Shown here: piece after piece, positions 1-7,299 of the stretch
How the letters are laid out: each line of letters opens with the position of its first letter
How positions within the stretch are numbered: the first letter of the stretch is position 1
Assembly (NCBI GenBank): GCA_963658405.1
Contig: CAVKQI010000019.1
Span: forward strand, 1-27,068
From: CAG-791 sp963658405
GTDB lineage: Bacteria; Bacillota; Clostridia; Lachnospirales; Lachnospiraceae
Reading direction: 5' to 3'
DNA length: 27,068 nt
Notes under the pieces: model-generated
Database searches by the model: none
Told to the model about the DNA's origin: nothing
Seen by the model: only the letters and a program-made list of their open reading frames with translations
Program-made: the position numbers and the translations under genes

Positions 1-53
1 AGTACGGCCTGGATCTTCCGGAGGTTGCAGAGTGGAAGTGGAAGGATCGCTGA
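1..53 (+). CDS. 3' end of a gene, probably phosphoketolase C-terminus (partial)
   Basis: Only the last 16 codons and a TGA stop (51-53) are in the window, read in the frame that begins at base 3. The tail reads YGLDLPEVAEWKWKDR. A closing Asp-(Leu/Met)-Pro-Glu-(Val/Ile)-x-x-Trp-x-Trp stretch is how many xylulose-5-phosphate/fructose-6-phosphate phosphoketolases end, which is the basis of the name. A strong terminator follows 34 bases later, which supports a real gene end on the plus strand. With so few residues the family call is an inference from a short signature; the full gene lies to the left of the window. Confidence 0.5.
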   Translation, partial: YGLDLPEVAEWKWKDR

Positions 54-87
54 TCCGACACTGTCGAAAACGGAGTTATGCATTGGA

Positions 88-116
88 GACCTGCCTCGCA
101 AGAGGCAGGTCTTTTT
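88..116 (+). terminator. Rho-independent terminator after the left-edge gene
   Basis: A perfect 10-bp stem GACCTGCCTC / GAGGCAGGTC with a GCAA loop is followed at once by TTTTT. It ends the plus-strand gene whose stop is at 51-53. Confidence 0.92.
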
Positions 117-182
117 GCGCCGTGGCTGGTGTCTTCAGGTTTGCGGTCGAATGTGTTACACTCAACCCATGCTCAAGTGCTC

Positions 183-335
183 GTAACTATTCAGAGCCCA
201 TTCGCAAAATCGCTGCTGCGCAGCTTTCCTTTTGCTCATGTGGCGTTCTCGCCAAATAAATTTGCAAAAATGGGCTCGTTAATGCAAGCATTACTCGCAC
301 ATTTTTTGCAAATTTGCTTGGCTCTGAATAGTTAC
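183..335. repeat. Intergenic repeat element with 16-bp terminal inverted repeats, copy 1
   Basis: The element starts with GTAACTATTCAGAGCC (183-198) and ends with its exact reverse complement (320-335). Inside, bases 258-315 form a second long imperfect palindrome beginning AAATTTGCAAAAATG and ending CATTTTTTGCAAATTT. The right half recurs at 11114-11190. No ORF of credible composition lies in it. It abuts the stop codon of the small OadG-like gene (337-339), so it may also act as an RNA 3' structure for that operon. It resembles a MITE or an intergenic palindromic repeat; no transposase is present. Confidence 0.75.
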
Positions 336-336
336 T

Positions 337-462
337 TTATTTCTTGGAAGTCACCTTATTCAGCAGCCAGATGCAGGCGATGATGATGATCGTCACTGCA
401 AAGATACCCAGCATTCCTTCCACCACATAGGGAAGAACACTTAAAAAAGCAGAAACATGCAT
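337..462 (-). CDS. OadG-related small membrane subunit of a sodium pump
   Basis: This 41-residue peptide starts MHVSAFLSVLP, has one hydrophobic helix (about residues 13-35, GMLGIFAVTIIIIACIW) and ends in a basic tail NKVTSKK. It lies directly downstream of the OadB-like gene on the same strand. Gamma-type subunits of sodium-translocating decarboxylases are small, single-span proteins that hold the beta subunit and carboxyltransferase together, so position, size and topology all fit an OadG-related small subunit. The start at 462 is chosen because an AAGAGG Shine-Dalgarno sequence precedes it with normal spacing; the upstream in-frame ATG at 540 would translate through a hairpin. A GCCGC hairpin sits just before that ribosome binding site. 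No alpha or biotin subunit is encoded nearby. Confidence 0.75.
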   Translation of the reverse strand: MHVSAFLSVLPYVVEGMLGIFAVTIIIIACIWLLNKVTSKK

Positions 463-475
463 ACTTACCTCTTTC

Positions 476-495
476 TGCCGCGATTTTTCGCGGCA
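476..495 (-). promoter_or_regulatory. GCCGC hairpin abutting the Shine-Dalgarno of the OadG-like gene
   Basis: Stem TGCCGCG (476-482) / CGCGGCA (489-495) with a 6-base loop lies in the spacer between oadB and the small gene. In the minus-strand RNA it is followed by GAAAGAGG and the start codon. Same design as the hairpins at 3144, 7275 and 9376. Confidence 0.7.
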
Positions 496-502
496 ACACG
501 AA

Positions 503-527
503 GAGAATTTCGCGAAGACGAATTCTC
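503..527. repeat. GAGAATT-CG inverted repeat, copy 1
   Basis: GAGAATTTCG (503-512) and CGAATTCTC (519-527) form a short hairpin in the oadB-oadG spacer. An almost identical hairpin lies between murT and gatD (25312-25336). Two copies in unrelated operon spacers point to a dispersed intergenic repeat. Confidence 0.6.
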
Positions 528-573
528 CGATGTGATCCACTGGGATGAGACTTTGTCTTATTTTCCTTCTGTC

Positions 574-1698
574 TTATCCAAAGAAATTCAGGATCATGCC
601 GCCGGCGATGACGGAAGCGATCTGTCCGGAGACATTGACGCCTACGGCATGCATCAGCAGGATGTTAGTCGGATCCTCCTCCACGGCCATCTTGTGCACC
701 ACGCGGGCGGACATGGGGAAGGCGGAGATGCCGGCTGCACCGATCATGGGATTGACCTTGTTCTTGCGAAGGAACAGGTTCATGATCTTGGCAAAGACTA
801 CGCCGCCGGCGGTATCAAAGATAAAGGCCACCAGGCCCAGCGCCAGGATCATCAGGGTCTGGGGATTCAGGAAAGCATCCGCGGTCATCTTGGCAGCCAC
901 GGTGATGCCCAGCAGCAGGGTGACCATATTGGCCAGCACGTGCTGTGCCGTATCGGAAAGGGAATCCAGCACGCCGCACTCCCGGATCAGATTGCCGAAC
1001 ATCAGAAAACCGATGAGGGCCACGGAACGGGGAGAGATAATGCCGGCAATGATCGTAACCACGATAGGGAACAGGATCTTGGTGGTCTTGGAGACCTTGG
1101 TGCCGGTATACTGCATCTTGATCTGCCGCTCCTTCTTTGTGGTCAGGAGTTTGATCACCGGGGGCTGCACGATCGGCACCAGCGCCATGTAGGAGTAGGC
1201 CGCCACGATGATGGGGCCTAAGTATTTGGTATCAAAGTAGTTGGCCACAAAGATGGAAGTGGGGCCGTCCGCTGCGCCGATGATGGCGATGGAGGCAGCA
1301 TCCTTGATATCGAAGCCAAAGAGGGTGCACATCGCCAGGGTAAAGAAGATACCGAACTGCGCTGCCGCACCGAATAAAAAGAGCTTGGGATTGGTCAGGA
1401 GGGGCTCAAAGTCGATCATCGCGCCGATGCCGATAAAGAGAAGGAGCGGGAAAAGCTCATTGGCAATACCGGAATCAAACAGCAGATCGATGACGCCTAT
1501 TTCCGTGCCGGTCTCATAGACCTGAGTGATGGCACCGGACAGGGGCAGGTTGACCAGGATAGCACCAAAGCCCATGGGAAGGAGCAAAGTGGGCTCCATG
1601 TCCTTTTTGATGGCCAGATAGATCAGCAGACCGCCGATGCACCACATGACCACCTGCTGCCATTCAATATTCATTACGTTTGCAAAAGCTGCACTCAT
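574..1698 (-). CDS. Sodium-translocating decarboxylase beta subunit (OadB/GcdB family)
   Basis: The protein has 374 residues and is very hydrophobic, with about ten membrane segments, the usual size and form of the beta subunit of oxaloacetate, glutaconyl-CoA or methylmalonyl-CoA decarboxylases. These subunits drive Na+ export with the energy of decarboxylating a carboxybiotin. The family signature GAADGPTSIF (residues 141-150) carries the Asp (144) implicated in Na+ transport, and the conserved C-terminal GVNVSGQIASVIAGG is intact. It starts 17 bases after the stop of the SCIFF maturase with a GGAGAG ribosome binding site, so it is probably in the same operon. The small OadG-like gene follows. 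The alpha carboxyltransferase and biotin carrier are not in this window, so the substrate cannot be told. Confidence 0.93.
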   Translation of the reverse strand: MSAAFANVMNIEWQQVVMWCIGGLLIYLAIKKDMEPTLLLPMGFGAILVNLPLSGAITQVYETGTEIGVIDLLFDSGIANELFPLLLFIGIGAMIDFEPLLTNPKLFLFGAAAQFGIFFTLAMCTLFGFDIKDAASIAIIGAADGPTSIFVANYFDTKYLGPIIVAAYSYMALVPIVQPPVIKLLTTKKERQIKMQYTGTKVSKTTKILFPIVVTIIAGIISPRSVALIGFLMFGNLIRECGVLDSLSDTAQHVLANMVTLLLGITVAAKMTADAFLNPQTLMILALGLVAFIFDTAGGVVFAKIMNLFLRKNKVNPMIGAAGISAFPMSARVVHKMAVEEDPTNILLMHAVGVNVSGQIASVIAGGMILNFFG

Positions 1699-1715
1699 AC
1701 CCGTTTACTCTCCTT

Positions 1716-3131
1716 TCAGGACTGGGCAATGGTAGGATCCAGAGACTCGGCTGCCTTCATCATCACCGCGCACTCGATGCGCTTGCGGAAGACTTCGCAG
1801 CCGTATTCATAAACACCGTGTATATCCCCGGTGGCGTGGAGCGCATTGGCCGCGCAGCCTCCGGAGCAGTAAAGCCTTGCCCAGCATTCCTTGCAGTCCG
1901 GACGTGCATAGACATTGCAGAGCTTGAAGGAATCCCGCAGCTCGGTATTGGTGACGCCGTTCCAGACATCTCCCAGCTTGTAGGATTCATCTCCCACGAA
2001 CTGATGGCAGGGATACAGATCACCCCAGGGCGTCACCGCCATATACTCCGTGCCGGAGCCGCAGCCGGAGATGCGCTTGTAAATGCACGGTCCGTGCGCC
2101 AGATCCAGCATGTAGTGATAAAAGGTGATGGGCTTGCCTTCCTTTTTGCGGCGCAGCATATCCTTGGCCAGGATCTCGTACTGCTCGAAAAGGACGGGCA
2201 GATCTTCCTTCGTCAGCGCGCAGGGATCATCCAGAGAGGCCACCACCGGCTCCATGGAAAGCTCGCGAAAGCCCAGGTCGTCTGCCATGTGGAAAAGGTC
2301 ATTGGTAAAGTCCGGATTATAGTGGGTAAAGGTGCCCCGCATATAATAGCCCTTGCCGCCGCGGCGCTTTACAAATTCCTGGAACTTCGGCACGATCCGG
2401 TCATAGGAGCCCGTGCCGTTTATATCTTTACGGAAACGGTCATTGACTTCCTTGCGGCCGTCCAGACTCAGGACTACGTTATAACATTCCTTGTTGGCCC
2501 AATCGATCACCTCGTCGGTGATGCCGATGCCGTTGGTGGTCAGGGTGAAGCGGAAATTCTTGCCTGCTTCCTTTTCGATGCTCCGGGCATAGGCCACCAA
2601 CTGCTTACAGACTTCAAAGTTCATAAGAGGCTCGCCGCCGAAGAAGTCCACCTCCAGATTCCGTCTGGTGCCGGAATTCTCCACCAGGAAATCCAGTGCC
2701 CGCTTGCCGGTCTCAAAGCTCATCAGCCCGGCCTTGCCGTGGAACTTGCCCTGGGCCGCAAAGCAATAGCTGCAGTTCAGGTTGCAGGTATGCGCCACAT
2801 GGAGACAGAGTGCCTTGATGACGGTATTGCGCTTTTTAAGATCAAAAGCCTTGCCCTCGTAGATATCCTCTGTAAAGAGACGGTTCTGCTCCTTGAGTTC
2901 CTGAATATCCGCCAGGGTATCCTCCACATCCTGTGCCGTCACCGGTGCCTCATAGCCCTCCGGCTGCTTTCCCTCGTAGCGGGCCAACAGCGCTGCTGCC
3001 GCCTCTTCCCGGGACTGCCCCTCTGCCAGCATGGCAATGGCATCATAGGCCAGATCATCCACCACATGCACACTGCCGCTGTAGACATCCAGTACGATAT
3101 TATAACCATTCAGTTTATATTGATGAATCAT
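1716..3131 (-). CDS. Radical SAM/SPASM maturase of the SCIFF ranthipeptide
   Basis: The 471-residue enzyme should install Cys thioether crosslinks on the SCIFF precursor encoded just upstream. It opens with a peptide-binding RRE-like region (MIHQYKLNGYNIVLDV) typical of this maturase family. It has the radical SAM motif CxxxCxxC at residues 116-123 (CNLNCSYC), the FFGGEP SAM-binding motif, and a Cys-rich C-terminal SPASM region (CGSGTEYMAVTPWGDLYPC, then CKECWARLYCSGGC) for two auxiliary 4Fe-4S clusters. The start at 3131 is chosen because family members begin MIHQYKLNG and GAGGG precedes it at good spacing; longer readings add unrelated residues. The gene begins 110 bases after scifF stops, behind a terminator-like hairpin, which would favour excess precursor over enzyme. 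Confidence 0.95.
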   Translation of the reverse strand: MIHQYKLNGYNIVLDVYSGSVHVVDDLAYDAIAMLAEGQSREEAAAALLARYEGKQPEGYEAPVTAQDVEDTLADIQELKEQNRLFTEDIYEGKAFDLKKRNTVIKALCLHVAHTCNLNCSYCFAAQGKFHGKAGLMSFETGKRALDFLVENSGTRRNLEVDFFGGEPLMNFEVCKQLVAYARSIEKEAGKNFRFTLTTNGIGITDEVIDWANKECYNVVLSLDGRKEVNDRFRKDINGTGSYDRIVPKFQEFVKRRGGKGYYMRGTFTHYNPDFTNDLFHMADDLGFRELSMEPVVASLDDPCALTKEDLPVLFEQYEILAKDMLRRKKEGKPITFYHYMLDLAHGPCIYKRISGCGSGTEYMAVTPWGDLYPCHQFVGDESYKLGDVWNGVTNTELRDSFKLCNVYARPDCKECWARLYCSGGCAANALHATGDIHGVYEYGCEVFRKRIECAVMMKAAESLDPTIAQS

Positions 3132-3143
3132 AAAAACCCTCAT

Positions 3144-3162
3144 GCCGCTTCTCTGCAGCGGC
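3144..3162 (-). promoter_or_regulatory. GCCGC hairpin abutting the Shine-Dalgarno of the maturase
   Basis: Stem GCCGCT (3144-3149) / AGCGGC (3157-3162) with a 7-base loop. In the minus-strand RNA the stem is followed by ATGAGGG and the start codon at 3131. One of four such hairpins in the left part of the window. Confidence 0.65.
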
Positions 3163-3181
3163 TCCTTCGATGCGATCTGCC

Positions 3182-3224
3182 AAACACAAAAGAAGCCGGA
3201 GCGCCTGTCAGCGTCCCGGCCTTC
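3182..3224 (-). terminator. Terminator-like hairpin between SCIFF and its maturase
   Basis: In the minus-strand RNA a GC-rich stem GAAGGCCGG..CCGGCTTC with one bulged G encloses a second short CGC/GCG pairing and is followed by TTTTGTGTTT. The incomplete U tract suggests partial termination, leaving more message for the small precursor than for the enzyme. Confidence 0.6.
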
Positions 3225-3241
3225 CTTCATGTCAGCAATTC

Positions 3242-3391
3242 TTACTGATTATCTGCATTCTCACACAGCTGGTTGGCGATACCGCAGCTGGTCTTGCATG
3301 CGCTCTGGCAGGAAGTCTGGCACTCGCCGCATCCGCCGTGCTCTGCGCTCTTTGCCATGTCACGTGTCTCTAAAGTCTGAATATGCTTCAT
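3242..3391 (-). CDS. scfA: SCIFF ranthipeptide precursor (six Cys in forty-five residues)
   Basis: A 49-residue peptide beginning MKHIQTLETRDMAKSAEHGG and continuing CGECQTSCQSACKTSCG. It has six cysteines at residues 21, 24, 28, 32, 36 and 43. The MKHI(K/Q)TL leader start and the GGCGECQTSCQSACKTSC core match the SCIFF family, which is widespread in Clostridia; its maturase forms Cys thioether bonds to alpha carbons of other residues. The maturase gene follows on the same strand. The start is preceded by AGAAGG with about nine bases of spacing. The family is linked to quorum sensing-like control in some clostridia, but the role here is not shown by the sequence. The symbol is used loosely; the family call is firm. 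Confidence 0.96.
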   Translation of the reverse strand: MKHIQTLETRDMAKSAEHGGCGECQTSCQSACKTSCGIANQLCENADNQ

Positions 3392-3449
3392 TTTCAATTA
3401 CCTTCTTTCTGTCTGACATCTGGATTGCTGTCTTGATTTTCGTCCTTTT

Positions 3450-3504
3450 ATCATACACATGGGAGAGCATTTTTGTCAACTGCGGCTGACTATGCTCTCC
3501 CATG
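3450..3504 (-). promoter_or_regulatory. SCIFF operon promoter embraced by a 13-bp inverted repeat
   Basis: On the minus strand TTGACA (3474-3479) and TATGAT (3450-3455) are 18 bases apart, about 52 bases before the SCIFF start codon. Perfect 13-bp arms CATGGGAGAGCAT (3458-3470) and ATGCTCTCCCATG (3492-3504) flank the -35 box, one arm filling the spacer and the other upstream. There is no U tract, so it looks more like an operator than a terminator of the upstream gene. Confidence 0.65.
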
Positions 3505-3537
3505 AATATGTACTGCTATGAATTTATGCTCTAAATA

Positions 3538-6500
3538 TTACTCTGCATCCTCCGGTGCCTTGATCTCAGCAGTCTTGTAGATGAACTTCACGCTGCTGTT
3601 CTCGGCATCGTTGGTGTCGGTGAAGGTGGTGTACTCCTTGCCGGCATCTGTCACGGCATTGAGTCTGTCCAGAACATCCTGTACGTTGTCACCGAAGAGC
3701 TCTGTGATCTTCTTGATGCCCTCACGGTTGAACTTCTCCATGCCTTCCATCAGTTCCTTCGCGCCGTCATCGAGCTCGGCTGCGCCGTCGTCCAGCTTCA
3801 CAATACCGTCCTTCAGCTCTGTTGCACCGTCGTCCAGCTTCACTACGCCGTCCTTAAGCTCGGCTGCACCGTCATCCAGCTTCTTGGCACCGGTCTGCAG
3901 ATCTGCCGCACCGCTGTCCAGCTTTGCTGCGCCGCTCTGCAGATCTGCGGCACCGCTGTCCAGCTTTGCTGCGCCGCTCTGTAAGTCTGCTGTACCGCTC
4001 TGCAGAGTGCCTGTACCCTGATCCAGCTCCTTGGTACCGCTGACTAACTGAGAAGTACCGCTCTTTAACTCGCTACTGCCGCTCTTAAGCTGATCGGCAC
4101 CGCTCTTTAAGCTGGAAGCGCCGGCACTGGTCTGGGTGGTGCCTGCCTTCAGCGTATCCATACCGGTCTTGAGCTCATCGCTGCCTGCCTTGAGCTGGTC
4201 TACGCTGCTCTTTAAGGTACCGGACTTAGCCTCTAACTGTGCTGTGCCCTGTTCCAGAGGGGTAATGGCCTCGGTCTGCATCTTGGTCAGACTGCTGTTT
4301 AAGGATGACAGAATGCCTTCTGCAAACTGCTTGACACCAGCATGTACCTTATTATTTACATCATCAGCGCCTTCTTTTAATTGCTTCTCCAATGTGGACA
4401 GCTCACTCTGGAGGACTTCTGCATACTTCTGCAGCACCTTGGTATCATGAACCAGGCCGGTGGATCCAGAGAGATCGTTCCCGTAGAAAAACTCACAAAG
4501 TTTCCTTGAAGCAGCCTTCGCGCTGCTTAAGGCCATTTTCTGCTGCTCTGAAGACGACTCATTGCCATAAAGGATTATAGTCTGCTGCAAAGTATCAATC
4601 TGTTCAGCTATCAGCTTGGACTGTGCCTGCAGCGTTTCCACCTTCGCTTGCAGTTCTGCTACCTCATCCTTGGCACTTCCAAAAGAGTTTACAGCGCTTA
4701 CAACAGCCTCACTGTCCACACCGCTGCTCTTTGTGATGGTCTTGGTAATCTTGCGGACACGGCTGCCGGAGGATTTGCCTGTGCTGCTCTTAGCTGTTTC
4801 CTTCTGTGCTGTCTTTTCTTCTGTTACTTTCTTATCGGCAGATGCCGCCTCTTTGGAAGTCTCGCCATCGGCAGACTCCTTGTCCTTGCTTTCACTGCCG
4901 GAAGTCTCACCATCTGTGGTCTCGCTGCTTCCGCTGCCGGCATTCTCATCCTTCGCGGCCTCGCTGCTTCCGCTGCCGGCATTCTCATCCTTTGTAGTCT
5001 CGCTGCTGCTTTCACTGCCGGATGTCTCACCACCTGTAGTCTCGCTGCCGGAATTTCCGCCATCCGTGGTCTCGCTGCTCTCACTGCCGGAGCTCTCACT
5101 ATCCGTGCTCTCACTGCTGCTTTCACTTCCGGAAGTTTCATTATCAGCATTCTCGCCGGCAGTGCTCTCCTCTCCGGAGGACACGCTCTCTCCGCCCTCT
5201 GCAGACTGGGTCTCTACCGCTTCTGCCTCTGCCTCGGCGCTGTTTAATTCCACATCCTCGGAATAGGATGCTTCTTCGCTGTTCTCGTTCTCCTCAGATT
5301 CCTCAGAGACCTCGCTGACCTGCTCGCCGCTGCCGTTTGCCGCATTTACCGCATTCTGCTTTTCGGCTTCTGCTTCTGCCTTGGCAGCTTCTAATTGGGA
5401 CTGTGCTGATGACAGTTCTGCATCTACATTGTCCTTCTGGCTCTTAAGCTCAGTAACTTTCTCACTCAGTTTATTTGCGACTGTACTTGTGTTATCAAGA
5501 GAATCCGCATACGCATTCAGCAAGGCATCCAGCTGCAGCGCAGTCTGTCCGGCATCACTGACCTGACTGGCTACACTGGTAGACAGCTTCACAACCGTAT
5601 CCATCGCAGTGCTGATGGTGCCGCCCTTAATTGCCGTAGTAATGGCATTTTTGTATTCCGTCACACCACCATCTACGCTGTCAGTTACCGCCTTCTGACC
5701 GGCAGTGATCTGCGTAGGTGTGCTGGTCTTAAAAGTATTCAGTTCGTTCTGCAGTGCCAGCGTGCCGTTATGAAGCTTTGTCGCACTCTCGGGCAGGCTC
5801 TCTACTCCTGCCTGGAGCTTTGTCAGGCCGCCCTGGAGAGTCGTCGCACCGGTCTGCAGCTTGGCTGCACCCTGGTCTGTCTGTACCAGACCGCCCTGCA
5901 GCGTAGCTGCGCCGCTCTGCAGGCTGGCAATGCCGGAATCCAGCTTTCCTGCGCCGTCATCCAGGGTCACAGAACTGGAAGCCAGTTTGGATGTGCCGGC
6001 CTTCAGCGTATCAGCGCCGCTCTTTAACTTATCGGCGCCGCTCTTTAACTCGCTGGTGCCGCTCTTTAAGGTATCAGTGCCGCTCTTTAACTCACCGGTG
6101 CCGCTCTTTAAGGTATCGGTGCCATCCTTGAGCTCGCTGGTACCGTCCTTGAGCTCGACAGCGCCGTCCTTTAACTTCACGGTGCCGTCCTTTAAGGTAT
6201 TGGCGCCGTCCTTCAGCTGATCAGCGCCGTCCTTTAATTCGCCGGTGCCGTCCTTCAGGCTCTTGGTGCCTTCCTCGAGCTTGTCTGCGCTGGCCTGCAG
6301 GGTATCCATGCTCTCATTCAGATCAGAAGTATCCAGGGTATCTGTCAGATCGATCTCGGAAAGCAGGTTGCTCATGGCCATGGTCATGGTCATATCCAGG
6401 GAGAAATTGGTGCAGTCCGCGGAGATCTCCACATACTCGGGGATGTCCATGTCCTCCAGCTTCTGCTTGTAGTCCTTATCGGTGGCTTTCTTCTTCATGC

Positions 6501-7260
6501 CCTCGATATCCAGGCTCTCGGTCAGGCCGGGGAATGCCATGCCTACGACGATGGTATTCTGTCCCTCGGACATGATCTTGCCGTTGGAGACGGAGATATT
6601 GGAGAAGGTATCGCTGGGAAGCAGCACGCCGCTCATCATGGCGAAGGGAACCTTGATCTCGGTATCCTTGCCGTCGATCTTTACGGTCTCGGTCTGCTTG
6701 TTCTCATAGTCAAAACGGATGGTCACACGGCCGCTCTTGCCTGCCAGCTCCTCCGGGGTGATGTCCTTGCCGTCCAGCTGATAGGAGACCTTTACATCCA
6801 CCGGCAGATCCTTGTCTGTGGTGCCCTGGTAGTAGATGTCGGCGCCGTCGGCATTCCAGGTGATGGTGCCGTCGTCATTTTCCGTATAGTCCTGATAGCC
6901 ATTGACGTTCTCAATGTCCTTCAGGGAAGTCTTGTCGGTGATGGTGCTGGCACCGTCGCCGTTCTTGAGCCAGTCGCTGACGATGACCTTGTTGGCTGTA
7001 CCGTTGGCATCGGCGATGACATAGACGGTCTCTTCCTTGCCGTTCTCAGAGCTGTGGGCAGTGCTCTGGTCTGCCATGGCTGCCTTCAGTGCCTCTTCTG
7101 TCATGGAAGAGCCCTCTGTGGAAGCCTCACTGCTGGCCTGGGTGGTGCTGTCTGTCGCTGTAGAAGCGCCGCAGCCAAAGAGACTGAAACTCATAGTTAC
7201 TGTAAGCAATACGGTCAGCAGCTTTGCTGATTTACCGACTGCAAGATTCCACCTTTTCAT
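3538..7260 (-). CDS. Giant lipoprotein with X-X-X-Leu-X-X-Gly heptad repeats, MMPL partner
   Basis: A 1240-residue protein. The N-terminus has a signal peptide with a lipobox-like SLFGC (Cys30), so it is probably lipid-anchored on the outer face of the membrane. Residues about 60-315 form a non-repetitive domain. Residues about 320-507 and 1003-1180 are long arrays of the LKDGTGE-type heptad (x-x-x-L-x-x-G), known also from YhgE/Pip-like proteins. Between them lie coiled-coil stretches (about 593-640 and 853-960) and a Ser/Gly/Glu/Thr-rich region (about 640-840) that looks like a flexible stalk. No C-terminal membrane anchor is visible. It starts 40 bases after the MMPL stop, with AAGAGG before it. 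The pairing with MMPL suggests a surface accessory rod for the transporter; that function is an inference. Confidence 0.8.
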   Translation of the reverse strand: MKRWNLAVGKSAKLLTVLLTVTMSFSLFGCGASTATDSTTQASSEASTEGSSMTEEALKAAMADQSTAHSSENGKEETVYVIADANGTANKVIVSDWLKNGDGASTITDKTSLKDIENVNGYQDYTENDDGTITWNADGADIYYQGTTDKDLPVDVKVSYQLDGKDITPEELAGKSGRVTIRFDYENKQTETVKIDGKDTEIKVPFAMMSGVLLPSDTFSNISVSNGKIMSEGQNTIVVGMAFPGLTESLDIEGMKKKATDKDYKQKLEDMDIPEYVEISADCTNFSLDMTMTMAMSNLLSEIDLTDTLDTSDLNESMDTLQASADKLEEGTKSLKDGTGELKDGADQLKDGANTLKDGTVKLKDGAVELKDGTSELKDGTDTLKSGTGELKSGTDTLKSGTSELKSGADKLKSGADTLKAGTSKLASSSVTLDDGAGKLDSGIASLQSGAATLQGGLVQTDQGAAKLQTGATTLQGGLTKLQAGVESLPESATKLHNGTLALQNELNTFKTSTPTQITAGQKAVTDSVDGGVTEYKNAITTAIKGGTISTAMDTVVKLSTSVASQVSDAGQTALQLDALLNAYADSLDNTSTVANKLSEKVTELKSQKDNVDAELSSAQSQLEAAKAEAEAEKQNAVNAANGSGEQVSEVSEESEENENSEEASYSEDVELNSAEAEAEAVETQSAEGGESVSSGEESTAGENADNETSGSESSSESTDSESSGSESSETTDGGNSGSETTGGETSGSESSSETTKDENAGSGSSEAAKDENAGSGSSETTDGETSGSESKDKESADGETSKEAASADKKVTEEKTAQKETAKSSTGKSSGSRVRKITKTITKSSGVDSEAVVSAVNSFGSAKDEVAELQAKVETLQAQSKLIAEQIDTLQQTIILYGNESSSEQQKMALSSAKAASRKLCEFFYGNDLSGSTGLVHDTKVLQKYAEVLQSELSTLEKQLKEGADDVNNKVHAGVKQFAEGILSSLNSSLTKMQTEAITPLEQGTAQLEAKSGTLKSSVDQLKAGSDELKTGMDTLKAGTTQTSAGASSLKSGADQLKSGSSELKSGTSQLVSGTKELDQGTGTLQSGTADLQSGAAKLDSGAADLQSGAAKLDSGAADLQTGAKKLDDGAAELKDGVVKLDDGATELKDGIVKLDDGAAELDDGAKELMEGMEKFNREGIKKITELFGDNVQDVLDRLNAVTDAGKEYTTFTDTNDAENSSVKFIYKTAEIKAPEDAE
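3740..4130. repeat. 21-bp-period coding repeats, C-terminal heptad array
   Basis: In-frame units of 21 bases encode L-x-x-G heptads. A 42-base unit is nearly identical in two adjacent copies (3899-3940 and 3941-3982), a sign of recent duplication by slippage or recombination. Confidence 0.75.
5985..6290. repeat. 21-bp-period coding repeats, N-terminal heptad array
   Basis: Successive 21-base units read on the minus strand as LKDGT/LKSGT heptads (for example 6010-6130, where CCGCTCTTTAA recurs each unit). The periodicity is coding, with no spacers of other sequence. Confidence 0.75.
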
Positions 7261-7274
7261 GATTACCTCTTTCT

Positions 7275-7292
7275 GCCGCAGTCTGTTGCGGC
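7275..7292 (-). promoter_or_regulatory. GCCGC hairpin abutting the Shine-Dalgarno of the heptad-repeat lipoprotein
   Basis: Stem GCCGCA (7275-7280) / TGCGGC (7287-7292) with a 6-base loop fills much of the 39-base spacer between the MMPL stop and the lipoprotein start. The RNA continues AGAAAGAGGTAATC and ATG. Confidence 0.7.
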
Positions 7293-7299
7293 CGCAATC

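Noticed and set aside
32..259. Plus-strand open frame of 75 codons at the left edge
   Set aside because: It overlaps the phosphoketolase-like tail in another frame and crosses the terminator and the repeat element.
457..1221. Plus-strand open frame of 254 codons opposite oadB
   Set aside because: His/Gly/Asp-rich composition typical of an antisense shadow of a hydrophobic protein gene.
1680..3248. Long plus-strand open frame of 522 codons opposite the maturase
   Set aside because: It is antisense to a firmly identified radical SAM gene, has low-complexity His/Ile-rich composition and no family features.
3458..3504. Terminator of the heptad-repeat lipoprotein gene
   Set aside because: The stem is strong, but no U tract follows on the minus strand, and a TTGACA/TATGAT promoter occupies it.
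5985..6290. CRISPR-like regular repeats
   Set aside because: The 21-base period is an in-frame coding repeat (L-x-x-G heptads) without unrelated spacers; no cas genes are present.
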